Assembly (NCBI GenBank): GCA_017423025.1
Contig: JAFPGC010000023.1
Coordinates: 1 to 35,089, forward strand
Source: Bacteroidales bacterium
GTDB lineage: Bacteria; Bacteroidota; Bacteroidia; Bacteroidales; UBA932
Length of the DNA stretch: 35,089 nt
Reading direction: 5' to 3'
The notes below the pieces were generated by a model, which was given only the letters and a program-made list of their open reading frames with translations, was not told the DNA's origin and did not search any database. Below, in pieces: positions 8,846-17,284 of the stretch (the first letter of the stretch is position 1; every line of letters starts with the position of its first letter). A program made the position numbers and the translations under genes.

Positions 8846-9673
8846 ATGAGTTCAAGACTGAACAGTATACAAATGGCCGCCACGCTGCTCAAAGAGCGCC
8901 TGGAAGGCCGTCAACCCCAACTGGGAATCGTGCTGGGAAGCGGATTGGGACGTCTGGCCGATGCCATCCAGGATCCGCTGGTCATCCCCTACGCATCCCT
9001 GCCGGGCTTCCCTGTCTCCACCGCCATGGGCCACAAAGGCAATTTCATCGTGGGTACCCTGAGCGGCAAGATGGTGATCGCCATGCAGGGGCGCATCCAT
9101 TTCTACGAAGGATATGGAATGGACATGGTGGTCCTGCCCATCCGGGTGATGATCCTCATCGGCATCCAGAAACTCATCGTTTCGAACGCCGCCGGCGGCA
9201 TCAACCTGAGCTTCCGCGTAGGTGACCTCATGATTATCCAGGACCACATCAATCTCCTGCCCAATCCCCTCATCGGCCCCAATATCGAGGAAATCGGGCC
9301 CCGTTTCCCGGATATGACCCGCCCGTACGATCCCTCCCTCATCCGGATGGCCCTGCACATTGGAGCAGAGATTGGCATTTCCCTGCAGCACGGCGTGTAT
9401 GTGGGCGGCACAGGCCCGTCCTATGAAACGCCGGCCGAGTACAAGTACTTCCGCACCATCGGCGGAGATGCCGTGGGCATGAGCACCATCCCGGAAGTCA
9501 TCGTGGCGCGCCACGCCGGCGTTCCGGTCTTCGGCATCTCGGTCATTACCAACGAGGCCCACGACGACTACGCCGAAGACTACGAGAACGACGGGGACGA
9601 TGTGGTGAAGGCCGCCAACGCAGCCGCCGACAAGATGACGCGGCTTATCTCAATAATGATTGAAAGAATGTAA
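8846..9673 (+). CDS. punA: Purine nucleoside phosphorylase, copy 1
   Basis: A trimeric-type PNP (family 2, 275 residues) that splits purine nucleosides with phosphate. It shows the phosphate-binding GSGLG near the N-terminus, [29 protein letters not shown], the base-contacting GPSYETPAE (Glu equivalent to human Glu201), [13 protein letters not shown], and ITNEA, whose Asn is equivalent to human Asn243, typical of 6-oxopurine-specific enzymes. It lies 5 bp after the amidohydrolase and 3 bp before a paralogue. Expected substrates are inosine and guanosine, by family knowledge. Confidence 0.94.
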   Translation: MSSRLNSIQMAATLLKERLEGRQPQLGIVLGSGLGRLADAIQDPLVIPYASLPGFPVSTAMGHKGNFIVGTLSGKMVIAMQGRIHFYEGYGMDMVVLPIRVMILIGIQKLIVSNAAGGINLSFRVGDLMIIQDHINLLPNPLIGPNIEEIGPRFPDMTRPYDPSLIRMALHIGAEIGISLQHGVYVGGTGPSYETPAEYKYFRTIGGDAVGMSTIPEVIVARHAGVPVFGISVITNEAHDDYAEDYENDGDDVVKAANAAADKMTRLISIMIERM

Positions 9674-9676
9674 GTT

Positions 9677-10522
9677 ATGATGTCCAATAGAGTAAACACG
9701 ACCCAGCCGCAAGTCATCCATGCGGCAGCAGCATACATCCGTGAAAGAATGGAAGGGCGCAAGCCCGTGGTGGGCATTGTCCTGGGCAGCGGCCTGGGGC
9801 GCCTGGCCGATGAAATCACCGACGCCGTCGTCATCCCCTACAGCGAGGTCCAGGGCTTCCCGGTCTCTACGGCCATCGGCCACAAGGGTAATTACATCGT
9901 GGGTAATCTGTCCGGCAAATGCGTGATTGCCATGCAGGGCCGCATCCACTACTATGAAGGATACGGAATGGGCGAGGTCACTCTCCCCATCCGTGTGATG
10001 AAGGACCTGGGCATCCAGTATCTGTTCGTCTCCAACGCCGCCGGCGGCACCAACCTGAGCTACCACGTGGGAGACCTCATGATGATCCAGGACCACATCA
10101 ATATGATGCCCAATCCCCTTATCGGCCCCAATCTGGAAGAATTCGGCCCGCGTTTCCCGGATATGACGCGTCCCTACGATCCCAGCCTCATCCGGATGGC
10201 CCAGAAGATTGCCAACGAGCAGGGCATCTATCTTCAGCGCGGCGTGTACGTAGCCGTCTCCGGTCCCTGCTATGAGACCCCGGCCGAATACCGCTTCTTC
10301 CGCTCCATCGGGGCCGATGCCGTGGGCATGAGCACCGTCCCGGAGGTTATCGTGGCCCGTCACAGCAGCATCCCGGTCTTCGGCATGTCCGTCATCACCG
10401 ACGTCGCCCACGCCACCGACGATGAAGATTACATCACTGACGGAGAACTCATTGTGAAGGCCGCCAACGCCGCCGCCGACAAGATGAGCGCCCTCTTCAA
10501 GGAAATGATTAAGAGGCTTTAG
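9677..10522 (+). CDS. Purine nucleoside phosphorylase, copy 2 (Asn-to-Asp at the base site)
   Basis: A tandem paralogue of the previous gene, about two thirds identical by eye over its length (281 residues), with the same GSGLG, GHKGNYIVG, MQGRIHYYEGYGM, SNAAGG, GPCYETPAE and [13 protein letters not shown] motifs. The key difference is ITDVA in place of ITNEA: the residue that contacts purine N7 is Asp. In human PNP the Asn243Asp change is known to open the enzyme to adenosine, and MTA phosphorylase has Asp there. A shifted substrate range is therefore likely but not shown. The start could be either of two adjacent ATG codons (9677 or 9680). A strong terminator follows. Confidence 0.93.
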   Translation: MMSNRVNTTQPQVIHAAAAYIRERMEGRKPVVGIVLGSGLGRLADEITDAVVIPYSEVQGFPVSTAIGHKGNYIVGNLSGKCVIAMQGRIHYYEGYGMGEVTLPIRVMKDLGIQYLFVSNAAGGTNLSYHVGDLMMIQDHINMMPNPLIGPNLEEFGPRFPDMTRPYDPSLIRMAQKIANEQGIYLQRGVYVAVSGPCYETPAEYRFFRSIGADAVGMSTVPEVIVARHSSIPVFGMSVITDVAHATDDEDYITDGELIVKAANAAADKMSALFKEMIKRL

Positions 10523-10547
10523 CGAAGGCCCTCTGACAATGATTATT

Positions 10548-10588
10548 AAAAAACTTTCAATGTTCCTCTTAACATTGGAAGTTTTTTT
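10548..10588 (+). terminator. Terminator after the purine salvage genes
   Basis: A 17-bp hairpin: an A-run plus CTTTCAATGTT (10548-10564) pairs with AACATTGGAAG plus a T-run (10571-10588), with one G-U wobble and a 6-nt loop. The A-run and T-run arms mean it could work in both directions. It ends just before the promoter of the next block. Confidence 0.85.
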
Positions 10589-10589
10589 G

Positions 10590-10598
10590 TAAATTTGC
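10590..10598 (+). promoter_or_regulatory. Promoter -7 box of the zapA block
   Basis: TAAATTTGC, an exact TAnnTTTGC match directly after the preceding terminator and 25 bp before the ATG at 10623. The expected leader is about 18 nt. Confidence 0.6.
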
Positions 10599-10622
10599 AG
10601 GGATATGAGGCTTTAACCGGCT

Positions 10623-10895
10623 ATGCTGGAAAATGTAAGAACACAAATTGAACAGCTGATCGCACGTTATGAGGCTGAGAAAGCGGAGAACACACGTCTT
10701 CGCGAGGAGCTACATACATGGGAGGAAACCGGAGCAGCCCTGAGAAAACAGATAAAAGAACTGGAATCCGAGATAGAAACCCGGAAGCTTACCGAGGCTT
10801 TTTCCGGCGGCGCCGCCACCGATGACGTAAGGGCCAAGGTCGATAAACTAATCAAGGAGATCGATAAGTGCATCTCCTATTTGGAGGACGCCTGA
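10623..10895 (+). CDS. Small coiled-coil protein upstream of zapA (ZapB-like)
   Basis: A 90-residue protein that is almost entirely predicted coiled coil: residues 1-60 have hydrophobic heptads broken by Glu, Lys and Arg (for example EQLIARYEAEKAENTRLREEL), then a Gly/Ala-rich hinge (SGGAATDD, about 60-68) and a final amphipathic helix. There is no signal peptide. Its stop overlaps the zapA start by one base (TGATG). Size, coiled-coil nature and coupling to zapA suggest a Z-ring partner like ZapB, but sequence similarity to ZapB itself cannot be claimed. Confidence 0.75.
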   Translation: MLENVRTQIEQLIARYEAEKAENTRLREELHTWEETGAALRKQIKELESEIETRKLTEAFSGGAATDDVRAKVDKLIKEIDKCISYLEDA

Positions 10896-11182
10896 TGGAC
10901 CAGAAAATCAGCATCAAGATTGCAGAACGCACCTTTAACCTCACGGCCAGCTCGCCGGAGATGGAGGAGCTGTACCGCCAGGCTGCCGAGGCCATCAACA
11001 AGCGCTTCGCCTCCTTTTCCCGCAGCCATCCCGGAAGGAACGTATCCGACCTTCTGTCGCTGGTAGCCCTCAACGAGACGGTAATCCGCCTGGGCATGCA
11101 AAAGGACATCGACCTCTACAAAACCGCCGAAAAGCAATTGGAAAGCGACCTGGACAACTATTTGAAGACCCATACCCAATAG
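10895..11182 (+). CDS. zapA: Cell division protein ZapA
   Basis: ZapA binds and bundles FtsZ filaments at the division ring. The 95-residue protein starts MDQKISIKIAERTFNLTAS, with the beta-hairpin typical of the family (ISIKIAERTFNLTASSPEMEELYRQAAEAIN), followed by a long helix (LLSLVALNETVIRLGMQ...). The ATG at 10895 is chosen over an in-frame ATG at 10868 because it overlaps the upstream stop, has GGAGG 8 bp upstream, and gives the conserved N-terminus. The TAG stop overlaps the first bases of the downstream structured RNA. Confidence 0.88.
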   Translation: MDQKISIKIAERTFNLTASSPEMEELYRQAAEAINKRFASFSRSHPGRNVSDLLSLVALNETVIRLGMQKDIDLYKTAEKQLESDLDNYLKTHTQ

Positions 11183-11363
11183 CCGTCAACCATCGAAAGC
11201 TGAAATCAACACGTTTCAACGCAGCCGGGTTGACTCGAACCGTGGATGGCGGGCCCCACTCCGCAAGGAGTTCTGCCAAGGCAGACGGGGGATACCAGCA
11301 AACGGGCGGCACCCAAATCTTATTCCTATAAGATTTTCTGACTAGATGCTGACGGCTTTTTTT
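11181..11363 (+). ncRNA. ssrS: Structured RNA between zapA and rny, probable 6S RNA
   Basis: The 163-bp gap between zapA and the RNase Y frame holds a transcript-like unit of about 183 nt. AGCCGTCA (11181-11188) pairs with TGACGGCT (11350-11357), followed by seven T, so the ends form a closing stem that doubles as a terminator. Inside are further helices: CCATC/GATGG, GGTT/AACC, CCCC/GGGG enclosing ACTCC-GCAA-GGAGT, and a 9-bp stem AAATCTTAT/ATAAGATTT at 11315-11336. Length, a single long closed shape and the position after zapA fit 6S RNA, the RNA polymerase inhibitor, which is next to zapA in many bacteria. The fold is by eye, so the class is less certain than the presence of an RNA. The 5' end overlaps the zapA stop and would need processing or an internal promoter. 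Confidence 0.6.
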
Positions 11364-11369
11364 CTTACT

Positions 11370-11403
11370 TGTCTGTTTTCTCAGCGGGAAACAGACATTT
11401 TTT
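11370..11403 (+). terminator. Second hairpin terminator in the rny leader
   Basis: TGTCTGTTTTC (11370-11380) pairs with GGAAACAGACA (11387-11397) around a 6-nt loop, with one wobble, followed by six T (11398-11403). It lies 7 bp after the T-run of the structured RNA and 17 bp before the rny ATG, so it could be a backup terminator or an attenuator of rny. Confidence 0.7.
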
Positions 11404-11420
11404 GTAACACTATTATATAT

Positions 11421-12962
11421 ATGGATATCTTAAGTATAGTTATTGGATTCATAGTCGGTGCAGTGATTGCATTGACTGCGTACATACTGGTCCGCCGCTC
11501 CATCCTCAAGGGAAAGAGGGACGAGATTCTGGAAAAGGCCGAGATTGAAGGCGAAAAAATCAAGAACGAGCGCATCCTCCAGGCCAAGGAGAAATACCTC
11601 TCCCTCAAGAGCGAACATGAGAAAACGGTAAACGAGAAGAACGCACAGCTGCGTGACGCCGAGAACCGCATCCGCCAGAAGGAGAACACCCTGAACCAGA
11701 AACTGAGCGAGGCCGACAAGAAGTACAAGGAAGTGGAAGGCCAGAAGGCCGGTCTCCAGGCCCAGCAGGAAGCCCTGAAGCAGAAGGAAGAGGAATACGA
11801 AGAGCTCCGCGGCCAGGTCATCCGCCAGATTGAGTCCATCGCCGGCATGAGCGCCGCCGAGGCCAAGACCCAGCTGGTAGAATCCATGAAGGCCGAGGCC
11901 CGCACCGAAGCCCAGGCCTACATCAACGACTGCATTGACGAAGCCCGCCTGAACGCCGCCAAGGAAGCCAAGCGCATCGTCATCAATACCATCCAGCGTA
12001 CCGCCACGGAAACCGCCATCGAGAATGCGGTGACCACCTTCCCCATCGAGAACGACGAAATCAAGGGACGCATCATCGGCCGTGAGGGCCGTAACATCCG
12101 CGCCCTGGAGGCCGCTACCGGTGTGGAGATTGTGGTGGACGATACCCCGGATGCCATCCTCCTGAGCGCCTTCGACCCCGTGCGCCGCGAGGTAGCCCGC
12201 CTGGCCCTGCACCAGTTGGTAGTCGACGGCCGTATTCACCCCGCCCGCATCGAGGAAGTGGTGACCAAGGTTCAGAAGCAGCTGGAAGAAGAGATTCTGG
12301 AAACCGGTAAGCGCACCTGCATCGACATGGGCATCCATGGCCTCAGCATGGAACTGGTACGCCTGATCGGCCGCATGAAATACCGTTCCTCCTATGGCCA
12401 GAACCTGCTGCAGCACTCCCGTGAAGTGGCCAACATCTGCGCCATCCTGGCTTCCGAACTGGGCCTCAACCCCAAGATTGCCAAGCGCGCCGGTCTCCTG
12501 CACGATATCGGCAAGGTCTCTGAAGAAGATCCCGACCTGCCGCACGCCCTCCTGGGTATGAAGCTGGCCGAGCAGTACAAGGAAAAGCCCGAGATTTGCA
12601 ACGCCATCGGCGCCCACCACGAGGAAACCGAAATGACTTCCCTCTACGCCCCTTTGGTGCTGGTGGGTGATGCCATTTCCGGCGCCCGTCCCGGTGCCCG
12701 CCGCGAGGTCATCGAAAGCTACATCAAGCGTCTCCGCGGAATGGAGAACCTCGCCGGTTCCTATCCCGGAGTTACCAAGGCCTACGCCATCCAGGCCGGC
12801 CGTGAGCTCCGCGTGATTGTGGGAGCCGAAGAAGTGAGCGACCACGACGCCGAGGTCCTCTCCGGTCAGATTGCCCAGAAGATTCAGGATGAAATGACGT
12901 ATCCCGGACAGGTGAAGATCACCGTTATCCGGGAAACACGTTCCGTTGCTTACGCCAAGTAA
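11421..12962 (+). CDS. rny: Ribonuclease Y
   Basis: A membrane-anchored endoribonuclease that starts mRNA decay. The 513-residue protein has an N-terminal transmembrane helix (about residues 3-23, [21 protein letters not shown]), a long charged coiled coil (about 30-190), a KH domain with the [15 protein letters not shown] loop (about 220) and an HD domain with HDIGK (about 360) and the later [11 protein letters not shown] 11421 is chosen over the in-frame ATG at 11346, because that codon lies inside the terminator arm of the upstream RNA and would add 25 residues unlike the family. It converges on the nucleotidase gene with a 3-bp gap. Confidence 0.95.
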   Translation: MDILSIVIGFIVGAVIALTAYILVRRSILKGKRDEILEKAEIEGEKIKNERILQAKEKYLSLKSEHEKTVNEKNAQLRDAENRIRQKENTLNQKLSEADKKYKEVEGQKAGLQAQQEALKQKEEEYEELRGQVIRQIESIAGMSAAEAKTQLVESMKAEARTEAQAYINDCIDEARLNAAKEAKRIVINTIQRTATETAIENAVTTFPIENDEIKGRIIGREGRNIRALEAATGVEIVVDDTPDAILLSAFDPVRREVARLALHQLVVDGRIHPARIEEVVTKVQKQLEEEILETGKRTCIDMGIHGLSMELVRLIGRMKYRSSYGQNLLQHSREVANICAILASELGLNPKIAKRAGLLHDIGKVSEEDPDLPHALLGMKLAEQYKEKPEICNAIGAHHEETEMTSLYAPLVLVGDAISGARPGARREVIESYIKRLRGMENLAGSYPGVTKAYAIQAGRELRVIVGAEEVSDHDAEVLSGQIAQKIQDEMTYPGQVKITVIRETRSVAYAK

Positions 12963-12965
12963 GGA

Positions 12966-14714
12966 TTATTTCTTCCCGAACAACAGTTTCATGTCGTCCT
13001 CGATCATCTTGTTCGCAAGATTTTCGGGGACGAATCGCCATGTGCCCAGGTAGTCGGGATTGGAGATCTCTTCCCAGTCGATGGTGGGATCCTCTGTCAG
13101 ACGGTTCAGGATGAGCTGACGGATTTCGGGATAACGGGCCACGACCCGTTCATCGATGCGGTCGGTATCGATGCCTATCTCGTCCAGGAGGTTTCCGCCG
13201 CCGCTGGCCCGGTAGGAAGTCATAGCCACATTATAGGTGGCCGATAAATCGAAGGGCGTTCCATCGGCCAAAGTAGTGATAACCACGCGCTCTCCACGGG
13301 GTTTGGTCACATCCACCGTATAGTTGAGACCGGCCACGGAATCAAAGTTATAGGAAAGGCCATGGAAGGACCAGCCCTTCTGCTGGGTACGGGGATTGTC
13401 CCGGGGGATAATCTTGAGAACATGATCCCCGGGGCCGGAAACGGTATTGATCCAGCGGTCGTAGGATGCCTCCAGGTAGCGGCGGACCTCGTCACCGCTC
13501 ATGGTGATGACATACAACTGATTCTCGAAAGGATAGAGGGTGAACAGGTCATTGAATACCAGCTTACCCTCCGGAATGTTGCCGTCGAAGGTGAGCGGGG
13601 CGGCGATGGAAAGCTGCGCCGGCTTGCTGTTCAGGCAGATGGTATGGATAAGGTTTACGTAACTGGAAACGCCTCTGTACGCATCCCGGGTGATGAGCGG
13701 GACATTCAGATGGCCCACTTCCTGGGAGATGAACTCCCGCACCGTCTCAAATTCCTTCTGGAAAGTGGCACGCATCACAGGATCGGCCTTGCTGGCCTTG
13801 ACGGGGATGAGGTCTGTCTCGAAGGTCTTGCCAACCACCTTACCCCCTTCCACCTTGATATGCATCTTGCCATGGGCCAGATAACGGCTGTGGCTGCCGG
13901 AATTCATGAAAGCGCAGGTATCGCGGCTTTCCACATAGGGCCGATGGTCGTGGCTGGCCAGAACCCAGTCCACACCCTGGACGGCATTGAAGATATCCAT
14001 CCCCTCCGCCTCGGGATTATTTCCGTTACCTTCGCCCGTAGCCGAATGGACGCCTACTATCACCACGTCCGGGTGCTCCTTGGCACGGACGTCATCCACA
14101 TCCTTCTGTACGCGTGAAAGAATGGACTCGAAATGCATTCCGCTCCAGATGTTCTCTGCCAGCCAGGCCTTGATGTTGGCGTTGTTGTAACCCAGGATGG
14201 CTATCTTGAGCCCGCCCTTGTTCACTATCTTATACAGCGGGAAATAGGTTTTTCCGTTGTCGTTGCGGATGGCGTTGCCGGCCAGGAAGGGAATTCCCTT
14301 GGCCGTGAGTTCCCTCTGCACGCGGTCGTACACCTTGTGGCCGGTTTCCACATCGTGGTTACCCCATACCACAGCGTCGTACTTCATGTAGTCCAGCAGC
14401 CGGGGGAACAGATGCGGGCTGACGGTGTCCACATAATTAAAATAGTACGCAGCGTTATCTCCCTGGAGGCAGTCCCCCACCTCGACGAGGAGTACATTTT
14501 CGGCGCCATCGGCCACGCGGACGCTGTCCACGTAGGTATTGATGGCGAAGAGCGACCTCCTAACCTGATTGCCGACATAGGTTGAGTCGAACCAGGTGCC
14601 GTGTACGTCATTGGTCGACAAAACAGTAAGGGTGTATTCCCCGTCCTTGAGGGGCCGATGGCAGGCAAACAGGAAAAGCGCTGCGCCCAGCAGCAGGAGA
14701 TGACGTGCTTTCAT
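12966..14714 (-). CDS. 5'-nucleotidase / metallophosphatase lipoprotein (UshA family)
   Basis: A 582-residue envelope phosphoesterase. The signal peptide ends in lipobox LFAC (Cys18), so it is a lipoprotein. The N-terminal calcineurin-like domain shows the two-metal motifs in order: STNDVHGTW, VGDCLQGDN, WGNHDVE, GVHSATGEGN and ASHDHRPY. The C-terminal 5'-nucleotidase domain (about residues 330-560) includes VNLIHTICLNSKPAQLSI and the FDSVAGLNYTVDVTKPRG region with the aromatic base-binding residues. Likely substrates are extracellular nucleotides or 2',3'-cyclic nucleotides. It follows ffh by 18 bp on the same strand, and no separate promoter was seen in that gap. Confidence 0.9.
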   Translation of the reverse strand: MKARHLLLLGAALFLFACHRPLKDGEYTLTVLSTNDVHGTWFDSTYVGNQVRRSLFAINTYVDSVRVADGAENVLLVEVGDCLQGDNAAYYFNYVDTVSPHLFPRLLDYMKYDAVVWGNHDVETGHKVYDRVQRELTAKGIPFLAGNAIRNDNGKTYFPLYKIVNKGGLKIAILGYNNANIKAWLAENIWSGMHFESILSRVQKDVDDVRAKEHPDVVIVGVHSATGEGNGNNPEAEGMDIFNAVQGVDWVLASHDHRPYVESRDTCAFMNSGSHSRYLAHGKMHIKVEGGKVVGKTFETDLIPVKASKADPVMRATFQKEFETVREFISQEVGHLNVPLITRDAYRGVSSYVNLIHTICLNSKPAQLSIAAPLTFDGNIPEGKLVFNDLFTLYPFENQLYVITMSGDEVRRYLEASYDRWINTVSGPGDHVLKIIPRDNPRTQQKGWSFHGLSYNFDSVAGLNYTVDVTKPRGERVVITTLADGTPFDLSATYNVAMTSYRASGGGNLLDEIGIDTDRIDERVVARYPEIRQLILNRLTEDPTIDWEEISNPDYLGTWRFVPENLANKMIEDDMKLLFGKK

Positions 14715-14732
14715 ACTATTTCTTGTGCTTAA

Positions 14733-16055
14733 TTATCTTCTCATACCCCGCATCTGCTGCATGAGGCTGCCCGTAACGGCACCCTTCATGAGCTTGCGTG
14801 TCCCTTCAAACTGTTTGAGCAGTTTGTTCACCTCCGGAAGAGAGGTACCGGAGCCGTCGGCAATGCGCTTGCGGCGGGATCCGTTGATAATCTCGGGATG
14901 TTCGCGCTCGTAGGCGGTCATGGAGAGGATGATGGCCTCGGTGCTCTTGAAAGCGTCATCGGGAATATCCACATCCTTGATGGCCTTGCCCACGCCCGGC
15001 AGCATTCCGGCCAGGTCCTTGATGTTACCCATCTTCTTCACCTGCTGGATCTGCTGATAGAAATCCCAGAGGGTGAACTGGTCCTTGGCCAGTTTCTTCT
15101 TGAGCTCGCGGGCCTGCTTTTCGTCAAACTGCTCCTGGGCTTTTTCTACCAGGGAAACCACGTCACCCATGCCCAGGATACGGTCTGCGATACGCTCCGG
15201 ATGGAAAACGTCCAGGGCTTCCAGCTTTTCGCCGGAGCTTACGAACTTGATGGGCTTGCCCACCACGGCCTTGATGGAAAGGGCCGCACCACCGCGGGTA
15301 TCGCCGTCCATCTTGGTAAGGACCACGCCGTCAAAGTCCAGGCGGTCGTTGAAGGCCTTGGCCGTCTCCACGGCATCCTGACCGGTCATGGCATCTACCA
15401 CAAACAGGGTCTCGGTGGGATGGATGGCCTGGTGCAGGGCCGATATCTCGTCCATCAGCTGCTGGTCTACGGCCAGGCGGCCGGCGGTATCTACAATGAC
15501 CACGCTGTAGCCTTCGGCCTTGGCCTTGGCCACGGCGGCTTTGGCAATCTTGATGGGATCCTTCTCCCCTTCCTCGGTATATACGGGCACTTCGATGCTT
15601 TCTCCCAGCACCTTGAGCTGCTCGATAGCGGCGGGACGGAAGGTGTCGCAAGCGGCCAGAAGGACCTTCATGCCCCTCTTGCTCTTGATATGGAGGGCCA
15701 GCTTGCCGGAGAAGGTGGTCTTACCGGAACCGTTGAGACCGGCCACCAGCACAATGGCGGGATTGCCCTTGATATTGATGTCCTGGGCCTCTGAACCCAT
15801 GAAAGCGGCCAGCTCGTCGTGCATGATCTTGATCATCATCTGCTGGGGTTTCACGGCGGTGAGAACGCCCGTTCCTATGGCCTTGTCCTTGACCTGGTTA
15901 CAGAAGTCCTTGGCCACTTTGTAGCTTACGTCGGCGTCCAACAGGGCCTTACGGATGTCCTTGACGGTTTCCGCCACGTTGATTTCGGTGATTTTTCCTT
16001 CACCTTTCAGTATCTTGAAAGACCGCTCTAATCTCTCGCTAAGATTCTCAAACAT
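14733..16055 (-). CDS. ffh: Signal recognition particle protein Ffh
   Basis: The SRP GTPase that, with 4.5S RNA, delivers ribosome-nascent chain complexes to FtsY and SecYEG. The 440-residue protein has an N domain (MFENLSERLERSFKILKGEG), G domain motifs GLNGSGKTT (about 108), DTAGR and TKMDGD, and a C-terminal M domain with GMLPGVGK and the SRP RNA-binding RKRIADGSGTS. The last residues (MQQMRGMRR) are Met-rich, as usual. It is expressed leftward from a promoter box at 16075-16082 and is followed by the nucleotidase gene. Confidence 0.97.
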   Translation of the reverse strand: MFENLSERLERSFKILKGEGKITEINVAETVKDIRKALLDADVSYKVAKDFCNQVKDKAIGTGVLTAVKPQQMMIKIMHDELAAFMGSEAQDINIKGNPAIVLVAGLNGSGKTTFSGKLALHIKSKRGMKVLLAACDTFRPAAIEQLKVLGESIEVPVYTEEGEKDPIKIAKAAVAKAKAEGYSVVIVDTAGRLAVDQQLMDEISALHQAIHPTETLFVVDAMTGQDAVETAKAFNDRLDFDGVVLTKMDGDTRGGAALSIKAVVGKPIKFVSSGEKLEALDVFHPERIADRILGMGDVVSLVEKAQEQFDEKQARELKKKLAKDQFTLWDFYQQIQQVKKMGNIKDLAGMLPGVGKAIKDVDIPDDAFKSTEAIILSMTAYEREHPEIINGSRRKRIADGSGTSLPEVNKLLKQFEGTRKLMKGAVTGSLMQQMRGMRR

Positions 16056-16074
16056 AGTATTTCATTTAATCTTA

Positions 16075-16082
16075 CAAAGATA
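16075..16082 (-). promoter_or_regulatory. Promoter -7 box of ffh
   Basis: On the reverse strand this reads TATCTTTG, an exact TAnnTTTG match, 20 bp from the ffh ATG, giving a leader of only about 12-15 nt. Confidence 0.5.
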
Positions 16083-16201
16083 GTAAAAAAAGGCGATTCG
16101 GGTCTTTCTTGATGTTGTATTAAAGGATTCGTAAGAAAAAAGGGCGAAATTATTTCTGTTTGCCACCCGCCGGTTCGGAGAAAGGGACTTACCTTGGCGG
16201 C

Positions 16202-17284
16202 ATGAAAATACTCAGATGGATGGCGCTGCTCCCGTTCCTCCTTGCCGGAGCAATCGCCTGCGACGACTTCGGACTGGCAACCGACCCCAACAAGGAGCAA
16301 GGGGAACTGCGCTGGATTATGGACCGGGGGGGCCTGACCAAAGCGGGAGACCCCGAAATCCCCGACACCAACGATTTCCTGCTCACCATTGCCGATGCCC
16401 GGGGCACTGTCCTGTACGACGGCACCTATGGCGACTCCCCCGAATACCTGCGCGTAGATCCGGGCAGCTATACCGTGAGCGTGAAGTCCATTGCCTTCAC
16501 CACCCCGGCATTCGACCGCCCGCAGTACGGCGACGAGCAGGTGGTGCTCATCCCCAGCGGCGAAAAGGTAAGCGTAACCCTGCGCTGCATCCTCATGAAC
16601 GCCGGCATCCGCCTTCACATTTCCCCCAATTTCCTATCGGCCTTTCCCGACGGTGTCCTGTTTTTAAAGCAGGATGACACGCGGCTGAAATACCTGTACA
16701 AAGAGAAACGGATTGCCTATTTCAAGGCCGACAATGCCTCCATCATCCTGTACAACGAGGGGAAGGACCAGACTCTTCTTACCCGCAGGCTGGAGCCCCG
16801 CGAAATCCTGAGCCTGGGCATCAATGTGGCCAATACCGAGGGCCAGGGAAAACTGCAGGTAATGATGGATACCAGTAAGGTCTGGACCAACGACAACTAC
16901 AACATAGGGGAAGAGGATTCCTCCGGGGAAGACGGGCGGGAACCCGATGCCATTGCCGTAGGAGAGGTGTCCCAGCACATGGACCAGAAAGGGGTCTGGG
17001 TCTATGGCTACATCGTGGGCGGAGACCTTACCTCGAACGGGAAAGAGATCAAGACTTCCGGTATTACCAAAGCCACCCACCTGGCGCTGGCCGACCGCTC
17101 TTCCATCACCGCCAAAGCCTCCTGCCTGGCCGTGGAACTGCCCAAGGGCAAGGTACGCGACGCCCTGAACCTGGTGGACCACCCGGAACTCATAGGAACC
17201 CGTGTGTATGTAAAAGGAGATATTGTAGCGGGTTACTTCAGTACCCGCGGCCTCAAGAACACCAGCGACTACCTGCTAAAATAA
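16202..17284 (+). CDS. DUF4493-type lipoprotein with C-terminal DUF6359-like domain
   Basis: A 360-residue predicted lipoprotein starting MKILRWMALLPFLLAGAIACDD, lipobox AIAC. Residues about 25-150 follow the pattern of Bacteroidetes DUF4493 domains (FLLTIADARGTVLYDGTYGDSPEYLRVDPGSYTV and a GEKVSVTLRC segment). The last 110 residues (VGEVSQHMDQKGVWVYGYIVGG onward) look like the OB-fold DUF6359 domain. Function is unknown; such proteins are surface or periplasmic. ATG 16202 is preferred to the in-frame 16160 because the signal peptide starts there and a one-mismatch -7 box (TCTGTTTGC, 16155-16163) overlaps the earlier codon. Its 3' end overlaps that of the cardiolipin synthase gene by 9 bp, tail to tail. 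Confidence 0.8.
   Translation: MKILRWMALLPFLLAGAIACDDFGLATDPNKEQGELRWIMDRGGLTKAGDPEIPDTNDFLLTIADARGTVLYDGTYGDSPEYLRVDPGSYTVSVKSIAFTTPAFDRPQYGDEQVVLIPSGEKVSVTLRCILMNAGIRLHISPNFLSAFPDGVLFLKQDDTRLKYLYKEKRIAYFKADNASIILYNEGKDQTLLTRRLEPREILSLGINVANTEGQGKLQVMMDTSKVWTNDNYNIGEEDSSGEDGREPDAIAVGEVSQHMDQKGVWVYGYIVGGDLTSNGKEIKTSGITKATHLALADRSSITAKASCLAVELPKGKVRDALNLVDHPELIGTRVYVKGDIVAGYFSTRGLKNTSDYLLK

Noticed and set aside
11346-11420. Upstream in-frame ATG extending RNase Y by 25 residues
   Set aside because: It lies in the terminator arm of the upstream RNA, spans a second terminator, and would put a non-family extension before the transmembrane anchor.
11430-12845. Leftward open frame of 471 codons opposite rny
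   Set aside because: Shadow of RNase Y; the Gly/Leu/His-rich translation has no domain.
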